Counted from the stretch's first letter, positions 41,101 to 50,600 are shown. The stretch: 64,000 nucleotides of DNA from Metridium senile (GCA_949775045.1 OX459102.1:1528501-1592500), one strand, 5' to 3'. Numbers and translations: made by a program. Notes: generated by a model from the letters alone, not told the origin.

Positions 41101-43449
41101 TGTGGTATGAGCTACAGTCACATAGTTTATGGCATATTTTTATTACTGTATTATTTGTTACTGTATGAGACTATTTTCTGTGTTTATCAGGTGTGTATTT
41201 TAGATGTCACCAGTAGAAGTAGTTGTGCGTGTCAGACACAAGATGGAAAAGTGCTTGAAGGTTAGTAAGAATTACCAGAGAGAATATTTTACCCTTGGGT
41301 ACCAGAGGTTGTTAAATCTGACGCTAATGTAAACAATAAGAAATTGCAAGCGCAAAATACAAACACAAATCAAGAAGAAGCCCTGGGTGCCTGTGACGCT
41401 ATCCTAAACCTCCCAGTATTCCCACCCATGAGTATTCACCTTCCTCCCGATATACAATCGCAAAAAACGACAACACTTTCAATACAAGAATTCTTTTTAC
41501 TAGCCAGGATACACAACTTTAAATTAAAGGACTTGTACACTATCAACGTTCGAATCAATGTTCAGTTTCAAAGTTCTTTTCCTATTTAACACTAACTTAT
41601 CAGTTACAGAGTTCAGATCCGTTCACCTGGCTTTTAGCTTTGTCTTTGTCGTTGTCTTTATCTTTCTCTAGCTTAAACCCACGAACTTGTCTTAGCACGT
41701 TGAAGAGGTACTAGAATTCACCATCCTCGGGAACCCAGGGGTATTCTTCTGTCGCTCGTTTCTCGCTTTCACAACATATACCCCTGGGAACGTAGTCTGT
41801 TGGAGCTTGTTCCGGAAGTCAAAATTCAGCTCTTTCCTGATTGGTCGACCTTATTAGGTCGACCAATGAAAATCAAGATAACCATTCAAAGAAAGTCGTT
41901 AAATAAGTTTGAATTTTGACTTCTGGAACAAGCTCCAACAGACTACGTTCCCAGGGGTATATGTTGTGGAAGCGAGAAACGAGCGACAGAAGAATACCCC
42001 TGGGGTGCTTACCATTTGTGCAAAGAAACCGATAATTCCGGTTGGACAACAAATGGAACAGTCAATTTTTTGGTATTTCCAACCGAAAAAAGTGGTCAAC
42101 CTTTAAGGCTTGCCTTGTCATTCCGGTTGGTACGAACCAACTGGAAATGCTCGAACCATTTGAGGAATTTCTCAAACATATCTCGGCCCCAATGAGAAAT
42201 CTTGGATTGCTCATACACTGATCTCTCTGCGCATGCGTTCATTTTTTTTCGGTTTGAACTGATCCATTTGGAATGTCCTTTCTCGATTTCAATAAACCGG
42301 TTTCTTTGTACAAATGGTAAGCACCCCTGGGTTCCCGAGGATGAGAATTCACTCCACTCGAGAACACAACTCTGAACTGAACTGTTATTCATGTATAACT
42401 GAATAGGGTTACATTTAATACCCGCATTGTTGATTATCTATTATGTATCTGTGACCGACATTGTTAATAATTTACTTGGTATTATCTGGGGGCCTTATTA
42501 TCGTCACAGTGCCCAATGTATATCGCGCTCGACCCAGTGTGGTACTCAGGGGAACTACTTTTTTTCCTTAACAAACCTTTTATATATTTAGGTGTCTCGC
42601 AGTCCATGCTGGAAACTATTGTCCCTAAATCTGAAAATGCTTGCGTTAGAATATTGAGAGGAACATATAAAGGACAGGTTGGTATTGTTTGTTTGTTCGT
42701 TCACTAGTTTTGTTTGTTTGTTCACTGCAAAAACGGCATTTTTAGAAATGCGTTGATCCAACGCTTTTTGTTGAGCAAATTAAAGTGCACCTGACGCCTT
42801 TCATGATATTTTGCGAATCTGTTGTACGTACATGAGGTGTATAATAAGTGTACTAATTAATTTGTCTTGATGTCGAACTCTCCTTTCTGAGATATAAACA
42901 TTTGAAATCTGAAAATGCAAATGAAGTGACGTCATCCCAGGCCTCATTAAATATACAAAAGTTCTAAAGCTCAATATGTTTATTTCTAATATTCACACTG
43001 CCATTAAAATTTTTACTACTTTACAAAAACAAGCTTGCTGTCAGCTTTGAAACAAAACTTTGACAAATTCCTGGGATGACGTCACATTTGCATTTTCAAA
43101 TTTCAAATGTTCATATCTCAAAAAGGAGAGGTCGACATCAAGAAATATAAAGTACACTTATTATACACCACATGTACAACAGATTTGCAAAATATCATGA
43201 AGGGCGTCAGGTGCACTTTAATAATAATTTCATGTATTTAGTCAATCTGCCATTTGATATTTCTAAGTCATTTCTGTTCATTTTCTGATTTATGTTTATT
43301 GATTGTTTTTTCAGCTTGGTACTCTACTTCAACGAGATTCTTCTAAATACAAAGCCATTGTACAACTATTAATGGATAAAAATGTCGTCACGTTACATTA
43401 TGATGATATTAGCGAACATTTAGGTGATATAAGAGAAGATTTCTTATAA
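29182..43449 (+). CDS. GPKOW: G-patch domain and KOW motifs protein GPKOW
   Basis: Complete spliced gene, 480 residues, close to the roughly 476 of vertebrate GPKOW. Exons: 29182-29345, 30920-31041, 32069-32205, 32592-32698, 34105-34216, 35596-35680, 36472-36533, 37352-37411, 38329-38392, 39926-39989, 40578-40752, 41191-41260, 42592-42677, 43315-43449; all junctions are GT-AG and phases agree. GPKOW (yeast Spp2 family) binds the DEAH helicase DHX16/Prp2 through its G-patch and acts in the nuclear spliceosome. Seen here: Phe/Lys-rich N-terminus, G-patch about residues 153-196 (FGAAMLRGMGWKKGEAIG, then SKGLGLGAER), a basic likely nuclear-localisation stretch 197-214, KOW1 about 245-300 (GPHKDMHGK), a WLYPQLRVRIV segment near 362-372, and KOW2 about 420-470 (RILRGTYKGQ). 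The start at 29182 has a strong Kozak context; an in-frame ATG at 29128 would add 18 hydrophobic residues and is less likely. Introns are loaded with MITEs and SINEs. Confidence 0.95.
29935..30005 (+). mobile_element. SINE family B fragment (GPKOW intron 1)
   Basis: Contains gggtagtgagtgtgagactg and the reverse of the 'cctactaattggggagactc' block found at 36630. Short fragment only. Confidence 0.45.
30271..30739. mobile_element. hAT-like MITE (GPKOW intron 1)
   Basis: Ends cagggcatctgaaaaagtg / cactttttcagatgccctg; ATTAGT directly repeated at both flanks (30265-30270, 30740-30745). The interior repeats ttccgcactttt-like motifs. Confidence 0.65.
31229..31495. mobile_element. hAT-like MITE (GPKOW intron 2)
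   Basis: Ends cagggttcatacatgtcatg / aagtacaaaccctg with repeated internal tcatggaaagtcatgga; ccagt occurs at both flanks. Confidence 0.6.
31725..32025 (+). repeat. Repeat H copy with three tandem 94-bp units (GPKOW intron 2)
   Basis: Starts with agtaaagttaagtcaacatt. The unit containing gcctatactagtttact recurs at 31801, 31895 and 31989, an exact 94-bp period. The array ends about 40 bp before GPKOW exon 3. Confidence 0.7.
32228..32501 (+). mobile_element. SINE family A with tRNA-derived head (GPKOW intron 3)
   Basis: The head carries an A-box-like segment (tggtctagtggtca) and a B-box (ggttcgattccc) within about 75 bp, as in tRNA. The body includes ttctcggataacgacgtaaa and then the same region found at 26640-26725. 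The copy ends before the usual 3' tail. It starts 22 bp after the GPKOW exon 3 donor. Confidence 0.75.
33216..33533. mobile_element. Mutator-like MITE, family 1 (GPKOW intron 4)
   Basis: 318 bp, ends agcacagtggtcaaacgacta / tagtcatttgatcgccgtgtt. Flanks aataatgcc and gataatgcc match at 8 of 9 bases, consistent with a 9-bp TSD. Same family at 44156 and 40904. Confidence 0.75.
33632..34008. mobile_element. Inverted-repeat element (GPKOW intron 4)
   Basis: Ends ttaccaccgatttcattact / agtaatgaaatcggtggtaa with further inverted blocks inside (caatttgtctagaca / tgtctagacaaattg). Confidence 0.65.
34517..34600 (+). repeat. Repeat H fragment (GPKOW intron 5)
   Basis: agggcttaaaagcttgaaac, gtcagtaaagttaagaccac and aaatttcattatattacct match the H arm. 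Confidence 0.55.
35008..35064 (+). mobile_element. LINE-type 3' tail fragment (GPKOW intron 5)
   Basis: 'agtgctatataaatgaggca' plus an ATT-rich end, as in L2/CR1 3' termini. Confidence 0.4.
35144..35552. mobile_element. TTAA-type palindromic MITE (GPKOW intron 5)
   Basis: 409 bp, long inverted arms from agggatcctccaccaaaaat / atttttggtggagcatccct, flanked by TTAA at 35140-35143 and 35553-35556. Confidence 0.75.
36186..36390. mobile_element. MITE copy 1 (GPKOW intron 6)
   Basis: Ends aacaggttcccattgaaatc / ttaaatggaaacctgtt with inner arms gtgtgctaaacacacagatc / gatctgtgtgtttagcacac. A relative lies at 37153. Confidence 0.65.
36620..37138 (-). mobile_element. SINE family B, degenerate compound copy (GPKOW intron 7)
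   Basis: The SINE-B body block ctaattggggagactcagac...ctcactacccctac...acaactctgctcaca occurs three times at about 100-bp spacing (near 36638, 36733, 36836). A decayed head-like segment follows near 37065-37135. Internal duplication of the SINE body is the simplest reading. Confidence 0.55.
37153..37330. mobile_element. MITE copy 2 (GPKOW intron 7)
   Basis: Ends aacatgttcccatttatatc / ttaaatgggaacctgtt; same family as 36186 with an internal deletion. It ends about 20 bp before GPKOW exon 8. Confidence 0.65.
38551..38854. mobile_element. hAT-like MITE with internal AATCACG motif array
   Basis: Ends agggtccccttt / tataggggaccct. The flanks form an 8-bp TSD, ctagcaag (38543-38550) and ctagcatg (38855-38862), 7 of 8 identical. 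The interior carries about a dozen copies of a short motif, aatcacg or attcacg, in one orientation. A partial relative lies at 29830-29930. Confidence 0.72.
39050..39577. mobile_element. TTAA-type element inserted in repeat H
   Basis: Ends ggcggctcg / cgagcctcc, flanked by TTAA (39046-39049, 39578-39581). Other H copies in this window keep the uninterrupted site agttaagtcaaca, which confirms the insertion point. Ends and subterminal cgcgtcagagggt-like sequence relate it to the 1.44-kb palindrome at 58744. Confidence 0.75.
40114..40250. repeat. (TTCA)n microsatellite (GPKOW intron 10)
   Basis: More than 30 perfect ttca units. Confidence 0.92.
40262..40505 (-). mobile_element. tRNA-derived SINE, family D (GPKOW intron 10)
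   Basis: The minus strand begins gcaaggatgacacagttggt (tRNA-like A-box region) and has a B-box-like gatcgattccc. The plus-strand display is gggaatcgatcttgggacct. It sits directly 3' of the (TTCA)n array, which on the minus strand is its tail. Confidence 0.55.
40858..40905 (-). mobile_element. tRNA 3'-half-like segment abutting a MITE (GPKOW intron 11)
   Basis: The minus strand contains 'aaggtcatgggttcgagtcc', a B-box with T-arm-like pairing. There is no matching 5' tRNA half, because a MITE end (aacacagcggtcaaacgac) begins at 40904. Probably a SINE fragment, not a working tRNA. Confidence 0.4.
40904..41085 (+). mobile_element. Mutator-like MITE, family 1, truncated (GPKOW intron 11)
   Basis: Left end aacacagcggtcaaacgacc and internal gtggacgactttcatcgctt match 44156; no right end is present. 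Confidence 0.6.
41722..42343. mobile_element. Palindromic Mutator-like MITE, second copy, split by a nested element (GPKOW intron 12)
   Basis: Same family as 48099-48393: same ends and perfect 9-bp TSD agaattcac (41713-41721, 42344-42352). The right arm is interrupted at ...ataccccTGGG by a 320-bp insertion (42005-42324). Confidence 0.8.
42005..42324. mobile_element. Nested MITE inside the palindromic MITE
   Basis: Inverted ends gtgcttaccatttgt / acaaatggtaagcac. The host sequence ccctggg (7-8 bp) is duplicated on both sides, and the intact host at 48370 shows the empty site acccctgggttcc. TSD length suggests a hAT-like transposase. Confidence 0.75.
42784..43217. mobile_element. TTAA-type palindromic MITE (GPKOW intron 13)
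   Basis: 434 bp, arms agtgcacctgacgcc / ggcgtcaggtgcact, flanked by TTAA at 42780-42783 and 43218-43221. Its right end lies about 100 bp before the last GPKOW exon. Confidence 0.78.
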
Positions 43450-43516
43450 TAATATTTTAGTTAAAACCATCGACAAATACTCCAGTTTCATGTTATCTAT
43501 CAACCGCTGTACTTTT

Positions 43517-43660
43517 TGACAAAGGGCGCATTTGCACAGGGTTAACCTCGATTTGTCAAAATATTCACGAAAAAAGGGTATCGCCTACCAATAGGAAACA
43601 CATTTGAATTTACTCTGAATTAAGGCTATCCCTGTGCAAATGCACCTTTTGTCAAATAGA
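43517..43660. mobile_element. Inverted-repeat MITE 3' of GPKOW
   Basis: Arms ttgacaaagggcgcatttgc / gcaaatgcaccttttgtcaa. A relative interrupted by the mariner-like element is at 51500-52060. Confidence 0.6.
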
Positions 43661-43666
43661 GTGAAA

Positions 43667-43790
43667 GCATTTAACCCGTGAAATAGAAATTGCTCGCTAA
43701 AGTGTAATAGTCAAATAGACACAAAAGAATACAATGGAATTAGAGACTGCTAAGGTGTATTAGTCTAATATCTATTTCACGGGTTAAATG
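43667..43790. repeat. Inverted repeat 3' of GPKOW
   Basis: Arms atttaacccgtgaaatagaa / tctatttcacgggttaaat. Confidence 0.55.
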
Positions 43791-44155
43791 ACGTCTCTCT
43801 AGTACATCGTTGCTAGATAGAGCGAAAACACTAAAACCATGAAATAAAACCAAAATAGTTACTAACTAATAGATCTTATTTAGTGACTATTTAGTCAGTA
43901 TCACTCAACCAGAAACATCAAATACAAAAGAAAACAATACTTGTCTTCGAAAGTGACTAATAGTAAGTAAATAAAAACTATTACACAGTATCAATTTTAT
44001 TCTATTTCATGAATCAAGTGTTTTCTCTCTAACACGAAACAATCCATTTTGTTTCGCGCTGTACAAGCTATCGACAATGTACTCATTTGTCTGATTAATT
44101 TCTGTATCATCGTCTTTTTGGCCATGATCACGTGATCTTAATACCGCGCCAAAGC

Positions 44156-44482
44156 AACACAGCGGTCAAACGACTACGCATGCGTGACAAAATTTTCACA
44201 GCGCTAAATTTTCGATGGTAAAAGTGTTTGAAGTCGATTTATAAGAAATTCCCTGAATATATAAGCTTGAAGTTTCGTGTACATAACCTTTGTTATATTT
44301 TAAAGCTACCATGAGTATATACTTTTGTATTTTTGTTTATCTTTTGAGAAAAAAGCGATGAAAGTCGTCCAATCCATCGTTTTTTATAGAGTCCGTGCGA
44401 AAATTAAGCCTGGGAACGAGATTGTGGCTGGATCATTTTACTTGTTTTTTTCGCGCATGCGTAGTCGTTTGACCGCTGTGTT
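44156..44482. mobile_element. Mutator-like MITE, family 1, perfect 9-bp TSD
   Basis: 327 bp, ends aacacagcggtcaaacgact / agtcgtttgaccgctgtgtt, flanked by cgccaaagc at 44147-44155 and 44483-44491. Confidence 0.82.
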
Positions 44483-44634
44483 CGCCAAAGCTGAGAAAAG
44501 GAACTACTGTGTTTTTACTGTAAATAAATGATGTGTATTTATATTGTATATCAAAATACTAGAAAATTCGAATAAACTGTCTTTTGAAATAATGAAATGA
44601 TGTCGATCTTCGCGGTAAAATATATTTTCTACTA

Positions 44635-45175
44635 AGGCTACGCATACACGGTATATATATTGCCCGGTTCTGATGTGGTCTTGTCTGAACAGAACGAACA
44701 TATTGATCGGTTCCGTGTGAACAGCATGTCCTTGTCGATCCTTTCACCGGTCAAAAATTCGTCCGGTACCTTGTAAACGTATCCTTAACATCTGTCCATG
44801 CGTACCGGGCTGTTTATGGCTCGTTTACACGGTACCGGACGAATATTTGACCGGTCAAACTGTTTACACCGTACCAGTCAACTTTTGACCGGGCCGGCTA
44901 AAAAATCGTCCTCGATTTTGCAGGTCGAATATTTGACCGGTTAGGCGTTCAAATTATTGCACGTTTAGCGCGGTCCCTAGTGAACGGAACCCCTATAAGG
45001 CTAGGTTTACACGGTACCGGACGAATTTTTGACCTGTCAAAAAAACATCAGCTTACGGGTTCCGTTCACACGGGACCGCGCTGAGCGTGCAATAATTTGA
45101 ACGCCTAACCGGTCAAATATTCGATGAGCAAAGCCCAAATGACTGCGTATGTCGTTAGTGTGAACCAGGCTTAAA
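44635..45175. repeat. Cluster of 'acggtaccggacgaat' inverted repeats
   Basis: Multiple forward and reverse copies of tacacggtaccggacgaat and attcgaccggttaggcg-like blocks. Another copy at 45371-45405 breaks the LINE fragment. Confidence 0.55.
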
Positions 45176-45235
45176 CGAATCTGGTCCAATGTTACCAAAT
45201 ACCAGGCCAAATTACCGCCATTTCTTCCGATTAGT

Positions 45236-45370
45236 GCTATACAACATGTGCAAAATGCTGCAGCTAGAATGGTAACTTATACACCTAAACAAGAACATAT
45301 AACTCCCGTCCTCTTTAATCTACATTGGTTGCCCATACAGCAACGTATTGAATTCAAGATCCTTCTCTTA
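45236..45370 (+). mobile_element. LINE fragment (post-RT conserved block), interrupted
   Basis: The plus strand reads AIQHVQNAAARMVTYTPKQE followed by HITPVLFNLHWLPIQQRIEF. This is the conserved IQxVQNAAARL...HITPVLxxLHWLPxxxRIxFKIL block downstream of the YADD core in many LINEs. It is cut off right after ILLL by a copy of the repeat containing acggtaccggacgaat. No start, catalytic core or end is present. Confidence 0.78.
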
Positions 45371-45711
45371 GGCTACGTTTACGTATATACACGGTACCGG
45401 ACGAATTTTGTATTCACTGTATAGTTCTCAAAAACAACTGAAAACAGCTACGACTGATTAAATATTTTAATTCAAGGTGTGTATTAATTATTTGACAAGA
45501 CATTTAATAATTTACTGCCATAAAAATACCGTTTTACATGTATACATTATATATATTTTGAAAAAGTTGAAATTTAAAGTTAAGAAAAAATGATATAACG
45601 ACTGTGCTTGCAGTGAAACGTCTTCATGCTGTTTGGTAATTGGGTAATATCTCGATTTGCTGTTTCTCTAGTGACTGAAATCCAAAATAGATGCCTTCAG
45701 TTTATTGTATA

Positions 45712-45852
45712 GAGTACAAACACTAAAAGTGTGCAACATAAATTCCACTAAATACTGCTAAATTATGCAAATTCTTTTGTTCTCTATTGTTTAATCAACA
45801 CTATTTAGTGGTAAATAGTACAAAGTATTGCACACTTTTAGTGTTTGTACTC
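45712..45852. mobile_element. TA-flanked MITE, copy 1
   Basis: 141 bp, ends gagtacaaacactaaaagtg / cacttttagtgtttgtactc, TA on both sides. Confidence 0.7.
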
Positions 45853-45934
45853 TACTATTCTAATGTAGTAAATTGTGAGAGGGCTAACTAGATCAACCTT
45901 ACCAGTTAATTTAGCCCTCAGGCTCAACTTATAT

Positions 45935-46231
45935 AGACCTAACTCAAAAAAGGTCGACGGGGCGAACAGCGATTGGCAATCGGTGATTGGCGATTGCACG
46001 ACCGAAAGGGACTGTGGGTAATACACATTTCTTCTTTTTCCATTCTAAATTACCCAAACACCGTTCAGCGATGACCTTAGATGGATGTCTCGAACGTTTC
46101 GCTTAACGGCGGAGACATTTGTTTGGGCAATTTAGAAACGAATAAGAAGGAATTCGTATTACCCATAGTTCCTTTCGGCCGTGCAATCACCAATCTCCGT
46201 TCGCCCTGTCAACCTTTTTTGAATTAGGTGT
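45935..46231. mobile_element. Inverted-repeat MITE
   Basis: Ends gacctaactcaaaaaaggtc / aaccttttttgaattaggtg, with inverted subterminal cggggcgaac / gttcgccctg and TATA-rich flanks. Confidence 0.6.
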
Positions 46232-46289
46232 ATATACAATTGTAAAATACAATTAGGTCCCGACAAAATGCATATCCATACATTTTCTA

Positions 46290-46359
46290 TAAAATTTACC
46301 CGCTTAATACGGCCACTTTGGGCTGTCCCTTCGATGGCCGGATTAACGGGGTCCCACTG
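46290..46359 (-). mobile_element. pogo/Tigger-like terminal fragment
   Basis: The minus strand starts cagtgggaccccgttaatcc, a pogo/Tigger-type terminal repeat, adjacent to TA (46360-46361). The opposite end was not found. Confidence 0.5.
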
Positions 46360-46411
46360 TATATACATGGTAATAATAATAGTAAGTTCTCATTAAACGT
46401 ATTATACGTAA

Positions 46412-46556
46412 TAGATCAAAAACGAGTGCGAGTGTTTGATCAGGGGCTCCAAACACCGAGAAGTGGATGAAAGCACGAGGCCGCAGGCCAAGTGCTTTTA
46501 TCCGTTTCGAGGTGTTTGGAGTCCCTGATCAAACACGAAGCACGAGTTTTTGATAT
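46412..46556. mobile_element. Short inverted-repeat MITE
   Basis: Arms atcaaaaacgagtgcgagtg / cgaagcacgagtttttgat and gtttgatcaggggctccaaa / tttggagtccctgatcaaac; the centre is cgaggccgcaggcc. Confidence 0.65.
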
Positions 46557-46669
46557 GGCTTCTCAAACAATTCACTAAATAAAACATTTTGAACTTTTTA
46601 TCAAATAATTAGTATCACCCTTTGAGCAAAACATCAATAATATATAACATCAACCCAAAACTTTCAACG

Positions 46670-46790
46670 AATTCGTTATTAGCTTAGTTGGTAAATCATT
46701 AGAATTGCAAGCCAGAGGTTCCCGGTTCGAGTCACAGGACGTCCAAAATAAAATATAAAATAAATATAGAATAAAAATTAAATGTTAGGC
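46670..46790 (+). mobile_element. tRNA-derived SINE-like element with A-rich tail
   Basis: A-box-like ttagcttagttggta and B-box ggttcgagtc lie 45 bp apart and are followed by an A/T-rich tail. The acceptor-stem ends do not pair, so a functional tRNA is unlikely. Confidence 0.45.
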
Positions 46791-47224
46791 AATTAGTTAG
46801 GTAGGTAGGTAAATAAACAGGCATGACAGGTAAAAAAGGAGATAGCAGTGGAATAAAGAAAAAAAAAGAGTAAATTGGAATGAATGAGAAATTACTTTTA
46901 AGCTAATTTATACAGTGTCTTGATCAGTGTCTTGATCAGTGTTTGATCGGTGTATCAAGACCTATGCACGTGACTGAAATACAAAGTTGTAATTGGTTCC
47001 TGAGATAATGAATTATTAATGAGTTTGAGAAATGCAGGGTCTCAATGCGTTTTACAGTTCAGTGTTACAGTTGAGTGTTTTTTGAAAATAATAGTGTTTT
47101 TAGTGAGGACTTGAAAACAGAAAAGGTGAATTGTTTAATATCTTCGGGTAGATTGTTCCATGTTCCATGGTAATTAATTTATAGTATTTTTTACTGTAAA
47201 ATTGTCAAATTTAATGTTAATTTA

Positions 47225-47529
47225 CAGCAGTTCTCAGTCACACGTGCACCGCTCGCATAAAAAGCACCGCTATAAAACGTGAAGTTGGTGGACGTCAATC
47301 AAACTTACGATTTCATTTTCGTTTTGGAATATCTGCGTTTTATCGTAATCTGGAAGCTGACTCCCACAACAACCATGTCGTCGGATTCATCAGACATGTT
47401 TCGCAGGCCGACTGAAGTAAAAACACCATGCATGCGTCTTGTAAACACAGTTTGATTGATGTCCACCAACTTCACGTTTTATAGCGGTGCTTTTTATGCG
47501 TGCGGTGCACGTGTGACTGAGAACTGCTG
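47225..47529. mobile_element. TA-flanked palindromic MITE just 3' of the last coding exon of the membrane-protein gene
   Basis: 305 bp, ends cagcagttctcagtcacacg / cgtgtgactgagaactgctg, TA flanks (47223-47224, 47530-47531). It lies 80 bp beyond the stop codon, so probably in the 3' UTR or its intron. Confidence 0.72.
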
Positions 47530-47608
47530 TAATGAGCAATAAATTTGATTTGATGATTAATTTGTGAGTAAAATGGCTTGAAAACAACATTTCCATGATA
47601 TACTCACT

Positions 47609-50600
47609 TTAAACAGAGGTCCAAGATCTGCTTGATGTAGCCTCGACATGAGGCACGAGTTCATCCTCGGAGTCAAAGCGTTCTGTGATATGTTAGGAAA
47701 TTGATATGTTAAGGCCCGGGCAAACGGTTTCAACATTTGCTTCAACATCCGTTCGATTTTGTTTAATTGCAATGTTGAAGCCGTTCCCAATGTGTTGAAT
47801 CGATGTTGAATTGATGTTGAAAGAGCTTTTAAAAAAGCGTTTAAACATTGCCATTCAACAAAATCGAACGGATGTTGAAGCAAATGTTGAAGCCGTTTCC
47901 GGGCCTTTAAGGTGCTTAGGAAATCTATAGATGCATTATCAATATACCTTTCCCAGAAATTTGTCAATCGTGAAGTTACTAGTCTTCAAGCTAGTAGTGC
48001 AGGTGACTATGATTAACCTTTTAGTAAAGTTAAGTAAACATTTTTTATTGTGTTACAAATTTCATTATATTACCTATCATTTATATCAAACACCGACGCA
48101 TCCTCGGGAACCCAGGGGTATTCTTCTGTCGCTCGTTTCTCGCTCCCACAACATATACCCCTGGGAACGTAGTCTGTTGGAGCTTGTTCCGGAAGTCAAA
48201 ATTCAAACTTATTTAACGACTTTCTTTGAATGGCTATCTTGATTTTCATTGGTCGACCTAATAAGGTCGACCAATCAGGAAAGAGCTGAATTTTGACTTC
48301 CGGAACAAGCTCCAACAGACTACGTTCCCAGGGGTATATGTTGTGAAAGCGAGAAACGAGCGACAGAAGAATACCCCTGGGTTCCCGAGGATGACACCGA
48401 CGCAGCCTATACTAGTTTACTCGCTAGTTTCCATTTATGGGTAACCTATGTAAACTTGACTGGAACGTATAGATTTTATGGCCACATCACCACACTTGTC
48501 AATGTGCTATTAAGAAACAAGAAATATTGACTGGTCCATGATCCTTTGCGCCACAAGCTTGTAGCCTATTCACAGATGATAAGCTCTATCAGAAAGTGTG
48601 TTTTTGGCATGGAATAAGAGCAAAAACACTTTTCTATTGGTATACTAAGGGTCTTTATGGCCACTCTAGCAAGCTAAGCTATGAATTTCTATTCATACAA
48701 GTAATCATTTTAAATCAAATAAGTTTTACCTTTTAAAAATATTTTTTTATTTTTAGGAATAAGTTTGATATTTACCTCCTTGCACTTTATATTCGGGTGA
48801 AATGACCTCAAAAGCAGCGAACACTTCATCAGCGAATGACATGCGTCGGTTTCCAGTTTCGTAGTGAGATCTGATGAGATTCCGTCGAAATGCTGCGTCT
48901 TCATCCAGCTCCTTGACTTCATCCGAGGGAAGGACTACTGACCTAGCGAACTGGAGCTGAAAAAGAACCCATATGTTTATTAATTTATGGTCATGAATGT
49001 TGAGTCTTTTTTCCTTCATTGTTGGCGTATAAATGTTCTTCAGTATCATTGTTTCGTTGGCCAGCGGCTCTCAGCGGAAGAGTGGCCAGCGGACTGCTCG
49101 TTTTAGTCAGCCCAACTATTCTATCTAAGGATTTTTTTTAATGATAATAAAGTTATTTTTAACCGCGCGCCTAGCGAGATACATATTGAGCGCGTGGGTG
49201 GGGTTCCTGTGGTGTATTTGTTTGAATGCTCGCGGATGGGATTCCTGTGGTGTTTTGGAAGCAATTTTTCCGTCGCGCGGAATCGCACGCACGACAAAAA
49301 ATCGATGAAAGTAGTATCTTGATAATTGATTGATCAAAATACCTCCCTCTTCGACACCGCGCGACTTTGTTAAAAAAGCCACATTAATCCCATTCGCGCG
49401 TATTCAAACAAATACACCACAGGAACCCCACCCGCGCGCTCAATCTTAACAAGCAGACTTTTTCCAATATCGCGCTCGGCGCGCGGTTAAAAATAACTTT
49501 ATTGTCATTAAAAAAAAATCCTCAGATAGAATAGTTGGGCTGCCTGTGGTTAAGTGACAGTTTACAAATCATGCAGCACTTTTTTGTCAAAATATTTACC
49601 CCATGTAATTTTCACTTTTTGTAGCTACCTCATTCAAAAAAGATCCACTACTTTCTTGTGAAGTGCCTTCTTTGACCACTTGTCTTCTATTAGACGCCAA
49701 TTTGTTGTAATGTCGCTCATCCTCACTTAGTGCAAGAAGACTGGCTGCGTAACTGAGCGAGTCTTCGCTAAATCGACCAACGTCACTTGATGATCTTCGC
49801 CGGATCAACTACAGTATAAAACAATCACAAATAAACATATCAAGCCGATGTATTGTCTTTCAAAAGGTAGAATAGCTCAATATATTGTACAGATATTGAT
49901 TATATTTTCTGGGGCAGTACATTAAAGGATAAATTTGTTGCTTTGGATCCTGGGAGTACTCCCTTTGTACAAGTGGTAGAGATGATCAGCGCTCCTTTAA
50001 GGGCTGAAATTATTTCCTGGGTTCTGGATCAAAATGCAAAAACTGACTCCTGCATGGGTCATTTTTACTTGGCTTTGTTAGTAAAAAATAAGCTTGGCTG
50101 CCAAGAACATCGCACAGTCGTACCTTTTGAGGGTTGAAATCAATCAATGCTTTAAATATAGGTACTGTTTAGGAGTCATTTTCAAAACCGAATGCCCCGG
50201 GTGCTAGTATTGCGCGCACAATTTGCGCTGAAAAGATACCCTAGCAACAAAGAAAATCTAGCTGAAATTAAGGTCTATTAACTGTCTTAACTGTAAGATT
50301 AGATGTAGACTGCGAACAGTCTTTTCTTTTCCCACCAGATTCCTCCTCCCCAACTCGACCCCAATCCCCGCTCTCTCGTTTTATTAAAGTTAAAATCTTA
50401 TGAATCCGGAGGGAAAGGTAGGGACTGCTCGCAGTCTAGATTAGATGCTATAATAGCCGTATTACCTTACGGTTTTCGTTCCGCTTCCTATCATGCACAA
50501 TGTCGGATTGTGAATACGGAATACCCCCAGAGAAAGATGGCTCCGCATACATCGAAGATTGACGTCTAAGCATTTCATCGCTTTTTACAAATTGTATATC

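Noticed and set aside
42096..42392. 98-codon minus-strand frame in a GPKOW intron
   Set aside because: Covers the nested 320-bp MITE and its host; no protein features.
47557..47967. 136-codon minus-strand frame
   Set aside because: Runs through a Harbinger-like MITE; only 47609-47682 is kept, in another phase set by the upstream exon.
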